64,000 nucleotides of DNA from Lentisphaerota bacterium (GTDB lineage Bacteria; Verrucomicrobiota; Lentisphaeria; Oligosphaerales; JABHEG01), in contig JABHEG010000196.1 in the NCBI GenBank assembly GCA_018676675.1, positions 1-64,000 of the forward strand, given 5' to 3'. The position numbers and the translations under genes are program-made. The first letter of the stretch is position 1, and every line of letters starts with the position of its first letter. Positions 53,181 to 62,187 of the stretch are shown piece by piece. The notes beneath the pieces were generated by a model. The model saw only the letters and a list, made by a program, of their open reading frames with translations, was not told the DNA's origin and did not search any database.

Positions 53181-54485
53181 CTACAGCCCTTGCGACCTCA
53201 GGCTTCCGCCAACCAGACGCTCAATCCGTACCGCAGTCTGACGCAGGTCTGAAAGCGCCTCAAGTAACTGCATCTCCCCCTCGAACAGAGTCTGTTGAGC
53301 ATCGAGCACGTCAAGGTACTCAAATTTGCCGCTACGGTAGCCCTGCTGGGCAGCTTCGAACGCTCGACGAGCTCCCGGGAGCATTTCGTTCTCAATCGAC
53401 GCCGCCTCTTCCTTGGTAGCCTGCAGCTCTTGCCATTCGCCAGCAAGTTCAGCGCGCAGTGCCAAAGCGACAGCCAATTGGCCCTGCCTGGCGCCTTCCT
53501 GCTCAGCCAAGGCAGCCGCGATGTTGCCCTGGTTGCGGTCGAACAAGGGCAGCGGAACAGAGACAGCGAACTCCACCACCTCACTTCCACTCTCGCGTTC
53601 ATGCGCAACAGCGGCCGACAACGTTACGTCTGATATAGGAGCTGCTCTCTCCTGATCCACGACGGCCTGCGCCAGTTCCTCTTCGGTCGGCCAGCGGGCG
53701 ACGTCAGGATTGTTGGCCAAAGCAGCCTCCAGTGCCGCCAGCCCAGGGAGCTCCGGGACATCCCGAATACTCCCTTCAGCCCGCAGCTTGCCGGCCTCCG
53801 AGATGGGAGCATTCCATAGCAGGGCCAGTGCAGAACGAGCCGCTGACAGCTCACGCTCTGCTCGCCGTAACTCAACCCGACGCCCCGTCAGCTCAACATC
53901 TGCCTTGGTAAGCTCCAACGGCGAGACTTTGCCGGACTTCACTCGCTCCGCGGCGACATTTCGGACCTTGCTCCCAAGCTCGTGCGCAGCAAAGACCATC
54001 CGTACGCGTTCCTGAGCCGCAAGAAGGTCGACAAACCGGGTCTTGACCGCAGCCATCAAGTCCAGGCGCTCAGTCCCGGCGTCCCACCGGGCCAACTCCA
54101 CCTCGATCAGGGCGGCCCGACGCCGCTTGGCCCGTTTCCCCCCACGCTCAAACGTCTGAGCAGCTCGGACAACGAATATCGACGCATCAAGGCCTCGCTC
54201 ATCCCCCGTTACCCCAACATCCTCAACCTCAATCTCAAGTTCTGGATTTGGGCGCAAGCCAGCCTGTACTCCCCGCCCCGCAGCCGCCTCCACGGCCGCC
54301 TCGCCAGCCATGAGTATCGGGCTGCGGGAGAGTGCCAGTTCCATAGCCTGAGCAAGGGTCACACTGCCGGCGACACCATCTGGATGGGCAACCGGAGCAG
54401 GCTGGGCGAGGCTCAGCGTCCCACTTGAGATCACGACGGCAAAGCAGGACGGGAGAATTCTCTTGAAACGAGTGTGCAGGGCCAT
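53181..54485 (-). CDS. TolC-family outer-membrane efflux protein (CzcC-like)
   Basis: A 434-residue protein started at ATG 54485, because AGGAGG sits 8 nt upstream; an earlier ATG at 54503 precedes that site. Signal peptide 1-30. Two OEP repeats (PF02321) follow with long amphipathic helices (SVTLAQAMELALSRSPIL, LELTKADVELTGRRVELRRAERELSAARSALALLW) and a second half ending YRSGKFEYLDVLDAQQTLFEGE, characteristic of CzcC/TolC channel subunits. Three copies would form a trans-outer-membrane tunnel for an RND or ABC exporter. It follows the small CHG-motif protein, as in heavy-metal efflux loci, but no CzcA/CzcB gene is present here. It is convergent with the Lol-like cluster. Confidence 0.88.
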   Translation of the reverse strand: MALHTRFKRILPSCFAVVISSGTLSLAQPAPVAHPDGVAGSVTLAQAMELALSRSPILMAGEAAVEAAAGRGVQAGLRPNPELEIEVEDVGVTGDERGLDASIFVVRAAQTFERGGKRAKRRRAALIEVELARWDAGTERLDLMAAVKTRFVDLLAAQERVRMVFAAHELGSKVRNVAAERVKSGKVSPLELTKADVELTGRRVELRRAERELSAARSALALLWNAPISEAGKLRAEGSIRDVPELPGLAALEAALANNPDVARWPTEEELAQAVVDQERAAPISDVTLSAAVAHERESGSEVVEFAVSVPLPLFDRNQGNIAAALAEQEGARQGQLAVALALRAELAGEWQELQATKEEAASIENEMLPGARRAFEAAQQGYRSGKFEYLDVLDAQQTLFEGEMQLLEALSDLRQTAVRIERLVGGSLRSQGL

Positions 54486-54557
54486 CCGTAGCCCTCCTTT
54501 CATGAGACAAATGAATCGTTGGGACAGGATCGACGAACAGTGTTCAGAAAGGGAAGC

Positions 54558-55013
54558 TCAGACAAGAAGAACGACTGTCCGCAGGTGGGAGAGACAGTGA
54601 GGGGGAGGAAAGCGTCGGGGGCGGCGTATGTCCACCGGAGCGCACAGCGCGGGCAGCCCCTTCCGGGAGTCCAAGGCCACACGTAAGGCGGGCCAGCGCG
54701 AGGGACTCATGCCATCATGGTCCGCCGTCTCGGGGAGAATGGGAGTGTCCTGGCAACCTGCAGATGGCAGCAACATCGGAACGCCCTGGATCGTCGCCTC
54801 GGGATCATCGGCCAAATCATGACCGTCGCAGTGGGCATGAAAGGTCAACTCAACGGCTACATGGCCGTCCTGACCGTGACACAACACCACGTGTCCCGAC
54901 AACTGCAGGCACGCCCAGCCAAACACCAGGCAGGCAGCACTAACTATGCTTCGCATTCGTCCCATGGGTGTATAAGACCCCATTGCCACAACGAAGTTCG
55001 CGTTTTCAGACAT
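54558..55013 (-). CDS. Small secreted protein with CHG/HxxC motifs, efflux-associated
   Basis: A 151-residue protein with a hydrophobic export segment (about residues 20-42). After it comes VVLCHGQDGHVAVELTFHAHCDGHD, which pairs CHG with HVAxE and a HxHCxxH-like cluster. Further cysteines lie at about 86 and 122. Similar short proteins precede CzcC-type outer-membrane channels in metal-efflux operons and probably sense or bind metal ions in the periplasm. The gene lies 72 bases upstream of the TolC-family gene on the same strand. The start is uncertain: ATG 55013 has GGAAAG upstream, while ATG 54965 would give a tidier signal peptide. Confidence 0.6.
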   Translation of the reverse strand: MSENANFVVAMGSYTPMGRMRSIVSAACLVFGWACLQLSGHVVLCHGQDGHVAVELTFHAHCDGHDLADDPEATIQGVPMLLPSAGCQDTPILPETADHDGMSPSRWPALRVALDSRKGLPALCAPVDIRRPRRFPPPHCLSHLRTVVLLV

Positions 55014-55194
55014 TCACTTTCCGGGAAGCACCTCCATCTATAGTCTCTGAGGAAGCCCGGCGCAAGCGGCCCGGTCCGGCGGCTGCGAGCAGCTCCTCAG
55101 TGTGGGAAGGAGCAAAGAGGGGGCGAGGGCCAGGCGTTTGCCCGGGAGTCGTACCGGACCTTGACGCGCGGCCGTGTCGTCCCGCTCTACCACC

Positions 55195-55330
55195 CAATGC
55201 GATCAAGTTTCTCTGGTTCCCGGACGGCCAAAGAGTCGCCGGGTGGCACCGCCTCCCACATTGTGTGCTCCCGTAACATGGGAGGGGCTGCCATGCCGTG
55301 ACCGTCTTCCCGAGAAACTCAATAGCATTG
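55195..55330. repeat. MITE-like imperfect palindrome with C10 tract
   Basis: CAATGCGATCAAGTTTCTCT (55195-55214) matches, with four mismatches by eye, the reverse complement of the segment ending at 55330. The inner arms also pair (CCTCCCAC with GGGAGGGG, GACGG with CCGTC). The whole segment forms a ~136-bp imperfect hairpin in a gene-free gap (55014-55461). A run of ten C follows at 55331. Confidence 0.55.
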
Positions 55331-55461
55331 CCCCCCCCCCTCCCCACGGCCGCATCCCGGCGTGCCCTTTGGCAACCGTCTGACTGGCACAAGCGCCGAA
55401 GCAGGCAAGATTAGGTCCATGCTGAGTCAGGTAGAAACAGACAACCGAGGAGAGCAAAGCG

Positions 55462-56526
55462 ATGGCAGCGATTCGCGTGGGTTTCATCGGGACCGGGAAG
55501 AAGAAAGAGCGCCCGGATCTCAACGGCTTTTTCATGGCATACAGACATGCCCCGGCCTATCAAGCCCTGCCGCAGTGCCAACTCGTTGCCTGTGCTGACA
55601 TAGAGAAAGACCACGCGACGGCTTTCGCCAACGCGTTCGATGTCCCGGCAGCCTATACCAATTACCACGATATGCTGGCCTCTGAGAAGCTCGACATCGT
55701 CAGCATCTGCACATGGCCACACTTGCATGAAGAAATGGTCTTGGCGTGCCTTGAAGCCGGACTCCCCGCCGTCCATTCCGAGAAGCCGATGGCACTCACA
55801 TTCGGACAATGTCGGACGATGCTGGACGCCGCTCGAAACAGCCCTACGCAACTGACCTTCAACCACCAGCGTCGCTTCGGGGCGCCCTTCCGCAAGACAC
55901 GTGAGCTCATTGGGGACGGACAGATCGGCCGAATCGTGCGCATGGATGCCCTCTGCGGCGACCTCTATGACGGGGGATGCCATTGGGTAGATCTTCTCAA
56001 CTACTTCAACGGAGAAGCCCGGGCAACGTGGACGTTAGGGCAAATCGACGGCAGAGAGATCCGTTACGCGTTCGGAGCCCCCTCGGAATACCAGGGCCTC
56101 TTCCAGTGGGGATATGACAACGGTGTACTTGCCGTGATGCTCACCGGACCGGACGTCCGGGAGTGGGGCCCTCCTTTCCGCATTACGGGAAGCGAGGGTA
56201 TCATTGAGATAGGATGGGACGCGGCGTCAGGGCCGATGCTGCAGGTGCTCAGGTTCACAGATGGACAGTGGCGAGATATCGATTGCGCGGGAGAGTCCCT
56301 ACACGGTCCCGGCTTCCACGAGCGAGCAATCGCAGATGTTCTCAACTGTCTCGCCTCAGGGCAGACACCTGAGCTCTGCGCGGAAAACCAGATGAAGTCG
56401 ATGGAAATCGTCTTCGGCTGTTACGAATCATGTCGGCGACGCGGGCGGGTGGACCTCCCGATGGATATCGAGGACTCTCCGCTGCTCGACATGATAGAGA
56501 CCGGCGCTCTCGGGAGCAGTCGGTGA
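55462..56526 (+). CDS. Gfo/Idh/MocA family oxidoreductase
   Basis: A 354-residue NAD(P)-binding oxidoreductase. The Rossmann start is MAAIRVGFIGTGKKKERPDL with acidic residues in CADIEKD, then HSEKPMAL (EKP lysine near residue 113) and CGDLYDGGCHWVDLLNYF with the family histidine near 176. GAGGAGAGC precedes ATG 55462. It is shorter than the protein at 40509 and lacks its cysteine cluster, so it belongs to another subgroup. A DUF3604 protein follows after 82 bases and probably shares the transcript. It is likely to oxidise a sugar or sugar-derived compound; the substrate is not predictable from sequence alone. Confidence 0.85.
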   Translation: MAAIRVGFIGTGKKKERPDLNGFFMAYRHAPAYQALPQCQLVACADIEKDHATAFANAFDVPAAYTNYHDMLASEKLDIVSICTWPHLHEEMVLACLEAGLPAVHSEKPMALTFGQCRTMLDAARNSPTQLTFNHQRRFGAPFRKTRELIGDGQIGRIVRMDALCGDLYDGGCHWVDLLNYFNGEARATWTLGQIDGREIRYAFGAPSEYQGLFQWGYDNGVLAVMLTGPDVREWGPPFRITGSEGIIEIGWDAASGPMLQVLRFTDGQWRDIDCAGESLHGPGFHERAIADVLNCLASGQTPELCAENQMKSMEIVFGCYESCRRRGRVDLPMDIEDSPLLDMIETGALGSSR

Positions 56527-56608
56527 CCCGATCCTCACCTCACCGGAGCAGAGAAGAGAACATCGAGATACGACTCGTCCCGCAACCCTCTGAGGAAGCA
56601 CTGTCACC

Positions 56609-58201
56609 ATGAAGACGTTCCAAATCTACTGGGGCGAAAGCCACGACAACACATACCAGTTCCCCAACCATCGCGCGGGACACAGTCCCACCCACATCAG
56701 CACGGCTTTGGAGCGAGCAGCATCTCATCTCGACTTCTATGCAGCAGCCTACTACACCGCCCAGGCTGACGCATTTGAGGAAGGAGGCCACTTAGCTGAG
56801 AGTAGTGGCAAGCACCAACTGATTTTCGAGGGTTGGAAGTCAGACGAACGGCTCGACGCAGAGTGGTGCGAAGTCCAGGAAGCGACACGCCAGGCGAATG
56901 ATCCGGGTCGTTTCGTTACCTTCCCCGGCTACGAATGGCAAGGTGATGGCTCCTCCGGCGACCACAATGTGTTCGCCCTCCAGGAAGGCCTGCCCATCTT
57001 CCGAGTGCAGCGCGTTGCGGATCTTTACAGTGCCCTCCGGGAGCACGAGGCCATCGCCATTCCCCATCACGTCGCCTACTGCCCCGGAGTCAGAGGCAGA
57101 GACTGGTCTGTCTACGACGAAGCCCTGTCCCCCTTCTGCGAGATCTATTCCATCCATGGTTGCTCCGAAATCGATGATGAGTGGGTTGGGATGCGGAGCA
57201 ACTCGCACATGGGGCCAAGCTCTTATCCGGGAACGTGGCAAGCAGCACTGGACCAAGGCCACCGTCTTGGCTGTGTCTGCAGCACCGACAACTGGGGTGA
57301 AATGCCGGGCCACTTCGGCAACGGTCGCATGGCGGTTCTCGCGGAGGAACTCACGCGAGAGTCGCTCTGGAACGCTTTCCGCCAACGCCGTGTGTATGGC
57401 GTAACCGGAGACAGAATCGAGCTCGATTTCCGAGTGAACGGCGCACCAATGGGTAGCCACATATCAGCCCGAAGACCGCGCCAGATCGAGGTCAGTGTAA
57501 GCGGCTCCACTGAGCTGGACCGGATCGAGCTTCTCCGCAACGGACGCGTCATCGCCACGCACTGTCACCAGGGAACATGGGAACTCCCTTCCGCCGGAAA
57601 GAGAACACGCTTCAAGGTGCGCATTGAGGCGGGGTGGGGCCCACGTCCCAACGAAATGGACATCCCAAACCGTCAGTGGCAGGGGCAACTCGCCGTGGAG
57701 GGTGGTCGCCTGATCGGTTCTGAGCCCTGCTGGATTTCCCCCGGACAGGGCACCCCGCTGTTGCAGGGCGACAAGGCGACCTTCTCCCTCAACTCGTCCA
57801 TCAAGGACGTCCAGCAACCCAGTCAGAACGCCGATGTCTTCGAGTTCGAAGCTGAATCGGCCTCCCCCATGCGCATCATCATGGACGGCCTCGAGGAAAA
57901 CGGGACGGTCGCGGAGTTCGCCCACGGAAGCCGGGAAATGTGGTTCAGGGAGGACTGCGTGGAGATGCTGCAGGAACTGGCAGGACTGCAGCCTGATTCG
58001 CCGGAACGCCAGGACATCTACCACCACATCGCCCACAAAGCGAAGATCCACCGTCCCGTGCCACTGGCTGCCTACACGGCCGAATGTCAGTGGGAAGACG
58101 ATGCCCAAGTACAGGGAGAGGCCCACTACCGAATCCGCGTGGAGCAGCGCAATGGTCACCGCGCCTGGTCAAGCCCTATCTGGGTCACCTTGGAAGACTG
58201 A
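56609..58201 (+). CDS. DUF3604 (PHP-like metallohydrolase) family protein
   Basis: A 530-residue protein without a signal peptide. The N-terminus YWGESHDNTYQFPN, followed by FVTFPGYEWQG (about residue 105), AIPHHVAYCPG (about 152) and CVCSTDNWGEMPGHFGNG (about 222), matches the DUF3604 family (PF12228), which resembles PHP phosphoesterase-type metal sites with conserved His/Glu/Asp. The C-terminal 250 residues are beta-rich. Members occur in sugar and lipid catabolic islands, but their reaction is unknown. It lies 82 bases after a Gfo/Idh/MocA oxidoreductase on the same strand and ends 28 bases before the end of the convergent GH78-like gene. Confidence 0.75.
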   Translation: MKTFQIYWGESHDNTYQFPNHRAGHSPTHISTALERAASHLDFYAAAYYTAQADAFEEGGHLAESSGKHQLIFEGWKSDERLDAEWCEVQEATRQANDPGRFVTFPGYEWQGDGSSGDHNVFALQEGLPIFRVQRVADLYSALREHEAIAIPHHVAYCPGVRGRDWSVYDEALSPFCEIYSIHGCSEIDDEWVGMRSNSHMGPSSYPGTWQAALDQGHRLGCVCSTDNWGEMPGHFGNGRMAVLAEELTRESLWNAFRQRRVYGVTGDRIELDFRVNGAPMGSHISARRPRQIEVSVSGSTELDRIELLRNGRVIATHCHQGTWELPSAGKRTRFKVRIEAGWGPRPNEMDIPNRQWQGQLAVEGGRLIGSEPCWISPGQGTPLLQGDKATFSLNSSIKDVQQPSQNADVFEFEAESASPMRIIMDGLEENGTVAEFAHGSREMWFREDCVEMLQELAGLQPDSPERQDIYHHIAHKAKIHRPVPLAAYTAECQWEDDAQVQGEAHYRIRVEQRNGHRAWSSPIWVTLED

Positions 58202-58228
58202 GCAGGTAAGGCGGGCACCGCGCCGTCA

Positions 58229-61081
58229 TCACTCACCGCCGGCCAGAATGCTCACGTCGGGCCCGACATGGACAATCGCACTTTCGGAAATGCGCGGGTC
58301 CAGGATTGGGATGACTTCGAGCGGATAGTTGGCATCCACCACCGCCTCGAACTCGCCGTTCGGCTTCAGTTCCCACTCGACCAGAATGTGCCCGTACGGG
58401 GTCGGAATCTGCGCTTTCACCCACTGGGCAACGCCGGGCAGAGGATTGAAAAACGCTGTAGTAAAGCCAGGCTTGGCAGGGCGGATCCCCGCCAACTCCG
58501 TACACAGGAATCCGTTTGGCGAGACGCCGTACCCATGGCACAGGCTGTAGGTCTGAATCTCATCCTGGTTCCCTTCCGGATCGAACAACTCCCACCATGT
58601 CTTTGCCCCGCGGTTGACCATCTCCCCCCAGTACCAGCGCATTAACTTCATGCCCCATTCGCGACGGGCCAGAGCAAAGGCTGATTCAAGAATGAAATAC
58701 TTGAAGTAGGGGTTGTTCGTTTCACCAGCCGCAAAGAACTCGAACGGCTCTTCAGGCGTGAAAAGCTTGCCAAAAATGTTGTTGTACTGATCGGGGGGGG
58801 CCACACCACCGTAAATGGCCAGAACATTCGTCTGGAATGAGTAGAACTCGGACATCTCCCCATCGGACCAGCTGTCAGCAAAGAGCCCGCGCGCGTCGTC
58901 CCAGGTAAGCTCCCGAAGCTCGTGGGCAATCTGACCGGCGCGTCCACGCAGTTGCTTCGCGGCGCGCGTTTGACCGATCTCTTCGTAGAGATTCGCCCCA
59001 CTCAGAAGAGAGCGGCAATAGATGGCATTCAAGCCCGTCACGCAGCCGCGTCTATCGATAGGTCCGTGGTCAAGAAAACAGTAGGCCCCGCAGCGAGTGT
59101 CCAAGTCATGCAACAGCCCGGTTCCCTCCTCACCCAACTGCTCATAGTAGAGGAAAAGGGCTTCGACAGCAGGCAGCACCTCGCCGAGAAAGTCGGTGTC
59201 TCCCGTATAGAGGAAGTGCCGCTGAACCCACACGGGCCACAGGAGTGAGTAATCGGGCATATTGAGGTATACATCGCTGGGACAGAGGGCCGGCATCTCA
59301 CCCGTCTCAAACTGAACCTGGGCAAACTCTTTGATGCTCCGAGCCGCCAGCTGGTAGCTGCCGAAGACATGGTAACCGGCCCAGGTCTGTATCATCGCGT
59401 CAGCCGTGTACTTGGCCGGATCCTTCGTGGGGGAGGCGATGTAGGTACCTTGCGTCGTCGAACGCAACGTCTCGCGCCCAACCTCCCAAATTCGGTTCAG
59501 GAGTGAATCTGAGCACTCGAACGAGCCCACGTTGTCAAAGTCATACTCCTGTGTACATACAACGCAGCTCTGGAGCCGCACGACCGAAGTGGCCTTTCGC
59601 ACCACGACCATCATGTATCGCATGCCACGGGGGTGGCAAGGCATCCACTGGTAGGCCCGAGGCCCGAGCACAATCGTGTCGGTGTGCCGCTGCCCATCAA
59701 AAAACGGGAGGAGTTGCCCTTCGAACACCTGCCCTCCGCAGACGATATCGATCACATCCTCGTCCTCGCCAGTCACCACCAGTTCGGGACACCCTCGTAC
59801 AGTCGTCCCCATGTCAAGGACAGCAAACTCTCCTGCCCGGAGTTCCAGCACTTCCGGCACGCCTGTGGGGGTCTCCGTCCCATCGAACAGGCAGCTCATC
59901 AGGAACGCGCTCTCGTCACAGGGCTCCCGCGTGCTGGGCACAAAGATCGTCCTCGCCAGAGCATTGAGGCTAAAGCTCCCGGTCACATGCGCCAGAGGCG
60001 TACGAACTGGTCCGGCAAGGGACCAACCAATCATGTTCTCCCGGTCCTTCTCCCGGTACAGACGGAGCCCTGCCGGATCGAGGTCAGGAAACGTCAGTGA
60101 GAAGCCGGCGCCCCCTGGCTCAACCTGCTGGGCAACCAGAATCCGGTTCCAGCCCCGCTGCAGAAGAACCTCGCCGTCCGGGTCTGTCACCTCACCTTGA
60201 CGGAAGCAAGGAGGCCCAATCAGCTGCAGATCTGCTTTGGTGGGCAATGGTCGTATCCCCTGACGCTTGCAGCACTCGCCGTTGACGAAGAACGCAAAGG
60301 GGTCGTCCGAATAGAGCTCAAAGGCCTGCTCGCCATCCATCTGCGAAAACAGGTAGGTCTCAGCCACATAGACGCCGGCTCCCCGCTCACGCGTGAGTTC
60401 GCTAAACACAGCGTGGGTGAACGCGTCTGCCTGGCGCCACGTTCCTCTAGTAGTGATAGCGTCGAATTCCCTGCGGTGCACGTTCAGTTCCGGCAGGGAA
60501 ACCGGGATCAGCTGTCCCATCGCTTTGTCGAGGGGTTGCGAATAGTCAGGACGCTTCCAGCGAACGGAGTTGAAGTCCTTCTCGTACCACCCGGTTGGGT
60601 AGTAACGGAAGTCGAGTTTCTCGACGAAGGCTCCGGCGCAGGACGAGCGGGGACGGCTCTCCCCAAAACAGTCAGCCGACCAGTTGGTCCAGTTCCGGTC
60701 CGTCCAGAGGAAAGGCTTGTCGTCAATATTGAGTTGAGCCCACAAGCCGCTTGGATGACGCCGACTGGCATCTCGCGTGACCCGGGTGTTGTGAGCCAGA
60801 AGCGCAATCGTGTTCTTCCCCGTCTCCGCCAGGAAACCGATATCAAGATACACGACGTAGCTGTCCCGAGTAGGGGAAACAGGGGGCCCAAAGCCGAGGT
60901 ATCGGCCGTTGATGTAAAGGTGAAAAAAGGTGTTGGCGGACAGCCATAGCTCAGCGGAAGCAGGCGTCTCGGAGAGCATGAATTCCCGGCGAAAGAAAAC
61001 GTAACTCTCAAGTTTCTCGAACGCGTCGCGGCTCCATATCCACTCGCCGCGAATCTCTCCGGGCAATGTGTATTCCTGCAT
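58229..61081 (-). CDS. GH78-like (alpha-L-rhamnosidase-type) protein with altered acid motif
   Basis: A 950-residue protein. ATG 61081 (MQEYTLPGEIRGEWIW) is preferred; a TTG at 61126 would add 15 residues. The N-terminal sandwich (FFRREFMLSETPASAELWLSA, LYINGRYLGFGPP) and the six-hairpin barrel (GSFECSDSLLNRIWEVGRETLR) follow the rhamnosidase plan. In GH78 the next block is DCPxRDERxGWxGD, whose glutamate is the general acid; here it reads SPTKDPAKYTAD with no glutamate. TWWELFDP near residue 835 keeps the downstream glutamate. The enzyme is either a new specificity with another acid, or a binding protein. No signal peptide is seen, so it is probably cytoplasmic. Confidence 0.65.
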   Translation of the reverse strand: MQEYTLPGEIRGEWIWSRDAFEKLESYVFFRREFMLSETPASAELWLSANTFFHLYINGRYLGFGPPVSPTRDSYVVYLDIGFLAETGKNTIALLAHNTRVTRDASRRHPSGLWAQLNIDDKPFLWTDRNWTNWSADCFGESRPRSSCAGAFVEKLDFRYYPTGWYEKDFNSVRWKRPDYSQPLDKAMGQLIPVSLPELNVHRREFDAITTRGTWRQADAFTHAVFSELTRERGAGVYVAETYLFSQMDGEQAFELYSDDPFAFFVNGECCKRQGIRPLPTKADLQLIGPPCFRQGEVTDPDGEVLLQRGWNRILVAQQVEPGGAGFSLTFPDLDPAGLRLYREKDRENMIGWSLAGPVRTPLAHVTGSFSLNALARTIFVPSTREPCDESAFLMSCLFDGTETPTGVPEVLELRAGEFAVLDMGTTVRGCPELVVTGEDEDVIDIVCGGQVFEGQLLPFFDGQRHTDTIVLGPRAYQWMPCHPRGMRYMMVVVRKATSVVRLQSCVVCTQEYDFDNVGSFECSDSLLNRIWEVGRETLRSTTQGTYIASPTKDPAKYTADAMIQTWAGYHVFGSYQLAARSIKEFAQVQFETGEMPALCPSDVYLNMPDYSLLWPVWVQRHFLYTGDTDFLGEVLPAVEALFLYYEQLGEEGTGLLHDLDTRCGAYCFLDHGPIDRRGCVTGLNAIYCRSLLSGANLYEEIGQTRAAKQLRGRAGQIAHELRELTWDDARGLFADSWSDGEMSEFYSFQTNVLAIYGGVAPPDQYNNIFGKLFTPEEPFEFFAAGETNNPYFKYFILESAFALARREWGMKLMRWYWGEMVNRGAKTWWELFDPEGNQDEIQTYSLCHGYGVSPNGFLCTELAGIRPAKPGFTTAFFNPLPGVAQWVKAQIPTPYGHILVEWELKPNGEFEAVVDANYPLEVIPILDPRISESAIVHVGPDVSILAGGE

Positions 61082-61314
61082 CAGTTCCTCGTCTCTCCAG
61101 GGCGAATGCCCCACGGCAATCCGCAATTCTCCGGATCCGGCAATGGGTCGAGTATCTCAGACCGCGCCGCCACTGCAGCACAGCCGGATGTCTCAATGAC
61201 ACACCCCGGGCAGGAAAAGTCTCGCTAAAATCCTACACTGGGAAGCGACGGAATGCGAGCAGGAAAGCAGCAAAAAGCTGTGATCAACGGAAGGGGGGGG
61301 CAGCCTGGGGCAGG

Positions 61315-61593
61315 CTACTTCTCTTGCGGGAAGTCGAAACGCGTCTCAAAGAGCTCCACCATGCGATCACAGGTGGCCTCTTCATCGTCCCCTGAAACAG
61401 TGAGTTCGACGGACCTGCCACACGCCAATCCCAACCCGACAATGGCCAAAATGCTCTTGGCATCAACGGGCTGGGCCCCAGGCGCACCGGCGAGGATGTC
61501 GGCGCTGTAAGTCATTGCCTCTTTGACGATCACGGCAGAGGGTCTGCAGTGGATCCCGTACTCGTTCTGAACCGTTGCCTGCTTTGTGATCAT
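61315..61593 (-). CDS. HPr-family phosphocarrier protein
   Basis: A 92-residue protein with the canonical HPr fold. His15 lies in YGIHCRPSAV (phosphate acceptor from enzyme I), and Ser47 in DAKSILAIVG corresponds to regulatory Ser46, so control by HPr kinase is possible. Length and motifs are standard. No PTS enzyme I or permease gene is nearby. In many PVC and Proteobacterial genomes such HPr (NPr) proteins serve regulation rather than sugar transport. It lies 75 bases downstream of SecG on the same strand. Confidence 0.92.
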   Translation of the reverse strand: MITKQATVQNEYGIHCRPSAVIVKEAMTYSADILAGAPGAQPVDAKSILAIVGLGLACGRSVELTVSGDDEEATCDRMVELFETRFDFPQEK

Positions 61594-61668
61594 GGCATAT
61601 AGGTAGGATGAGCGGTCATCAGTGACATGAGGCCGTTCTGCCTCCTCCGGGATCCTCCGCGCGCCAGA

Positions 61669-62187
61669 CTACTCAGGCTTGGCTGCCGGTGGGGCGGCCT
61701 TTGGTGCCGCCTTCTCAGTCGTCTCCTCGACGACGTCTTTCTCGGCGGCGGTTCCGGCAGCTGCCCCTTCCTCGGCCTCGGCCTTGGCGTCGGCGTCGGC
61801 GTCGGCGTCTGCGTCGGCTGCCGGGGCCTCGTCAGTTGCCTCGCTCTCGGAAGCAGGCGCATCGGCCGCCTTTTCGGTCGTCACGACCTCTTCAGCCACA
61901 GGCTTCTCATCCGGCTCATAGGCCTCGACGACACTGCGGCCGGGCTTCCGATGGCCCGTGATGATCGCAAGGACCAGCGTCAGGCCAAGGAAGATGCCGG
62001 CCAGATAAACCGTGATCTTAGTCATCACATTTCCACTGGCGGGGCCAAAGAACGTCTCTGTCACAGCGCCCCCCATCGCCCCGAGGCCCCCTCCCGACTT
62101 GCTCTGCTGGATCAGGATTATCCCGATCAGCAACAACGCGGTCAGTACCTCGATCACGGTCAGAATGCTGACAATCACATCCCACAT
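61669..62187 (-). CDS. secG: Preprotein translocase subunit SecG with long acidic tail
   Basis: A 172-residue protein. The first 77 residues are SecG: TM1 (IVSILTVIEVLTALLLIGIIL), the conserved cytoplasmic loop QQSKSGGGLGAMGG with an F-G-P segment, and TM2 (ITVYLAGIFLGLTLVLAII). It joins SecY and SecE in the protein-export channel. Residues 85-172 are an unusually long low-complexity tail rich in Glu, Ala and Asp, including an (Ala-Asp) run encoded by a GGCGTC microsatellite (61786-61818). Tail length may vary by slippage. It is followed after 75 bases by HPr. Confidence 0.92.
   Translation of the reverse strand: MWDVIVSILTVIEVLTALLLIGIILIQQSKSGGGLGAMGGAVTETFFGPASGNVMTKITVYLAGIFLGLTLVLAIITGHRKPGRSVVEAYEPDEKPVAEEVVTTEKAADAPASESEATDEAPAADADADADADAKAEAEEGAAAGTAAEKDVVEETTEKAAPKAAPPAAKPE
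61786..61818. repeat. GGCGTC hexanucleotide microsatellite in secG
   Basis: About five GGCGTC units in a row, with one GCGTCT variant, encode the Ala-Asp run in the SecG tail. Slippage would keep the frame because the unit is 6 nt. Confidence 0.7.
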
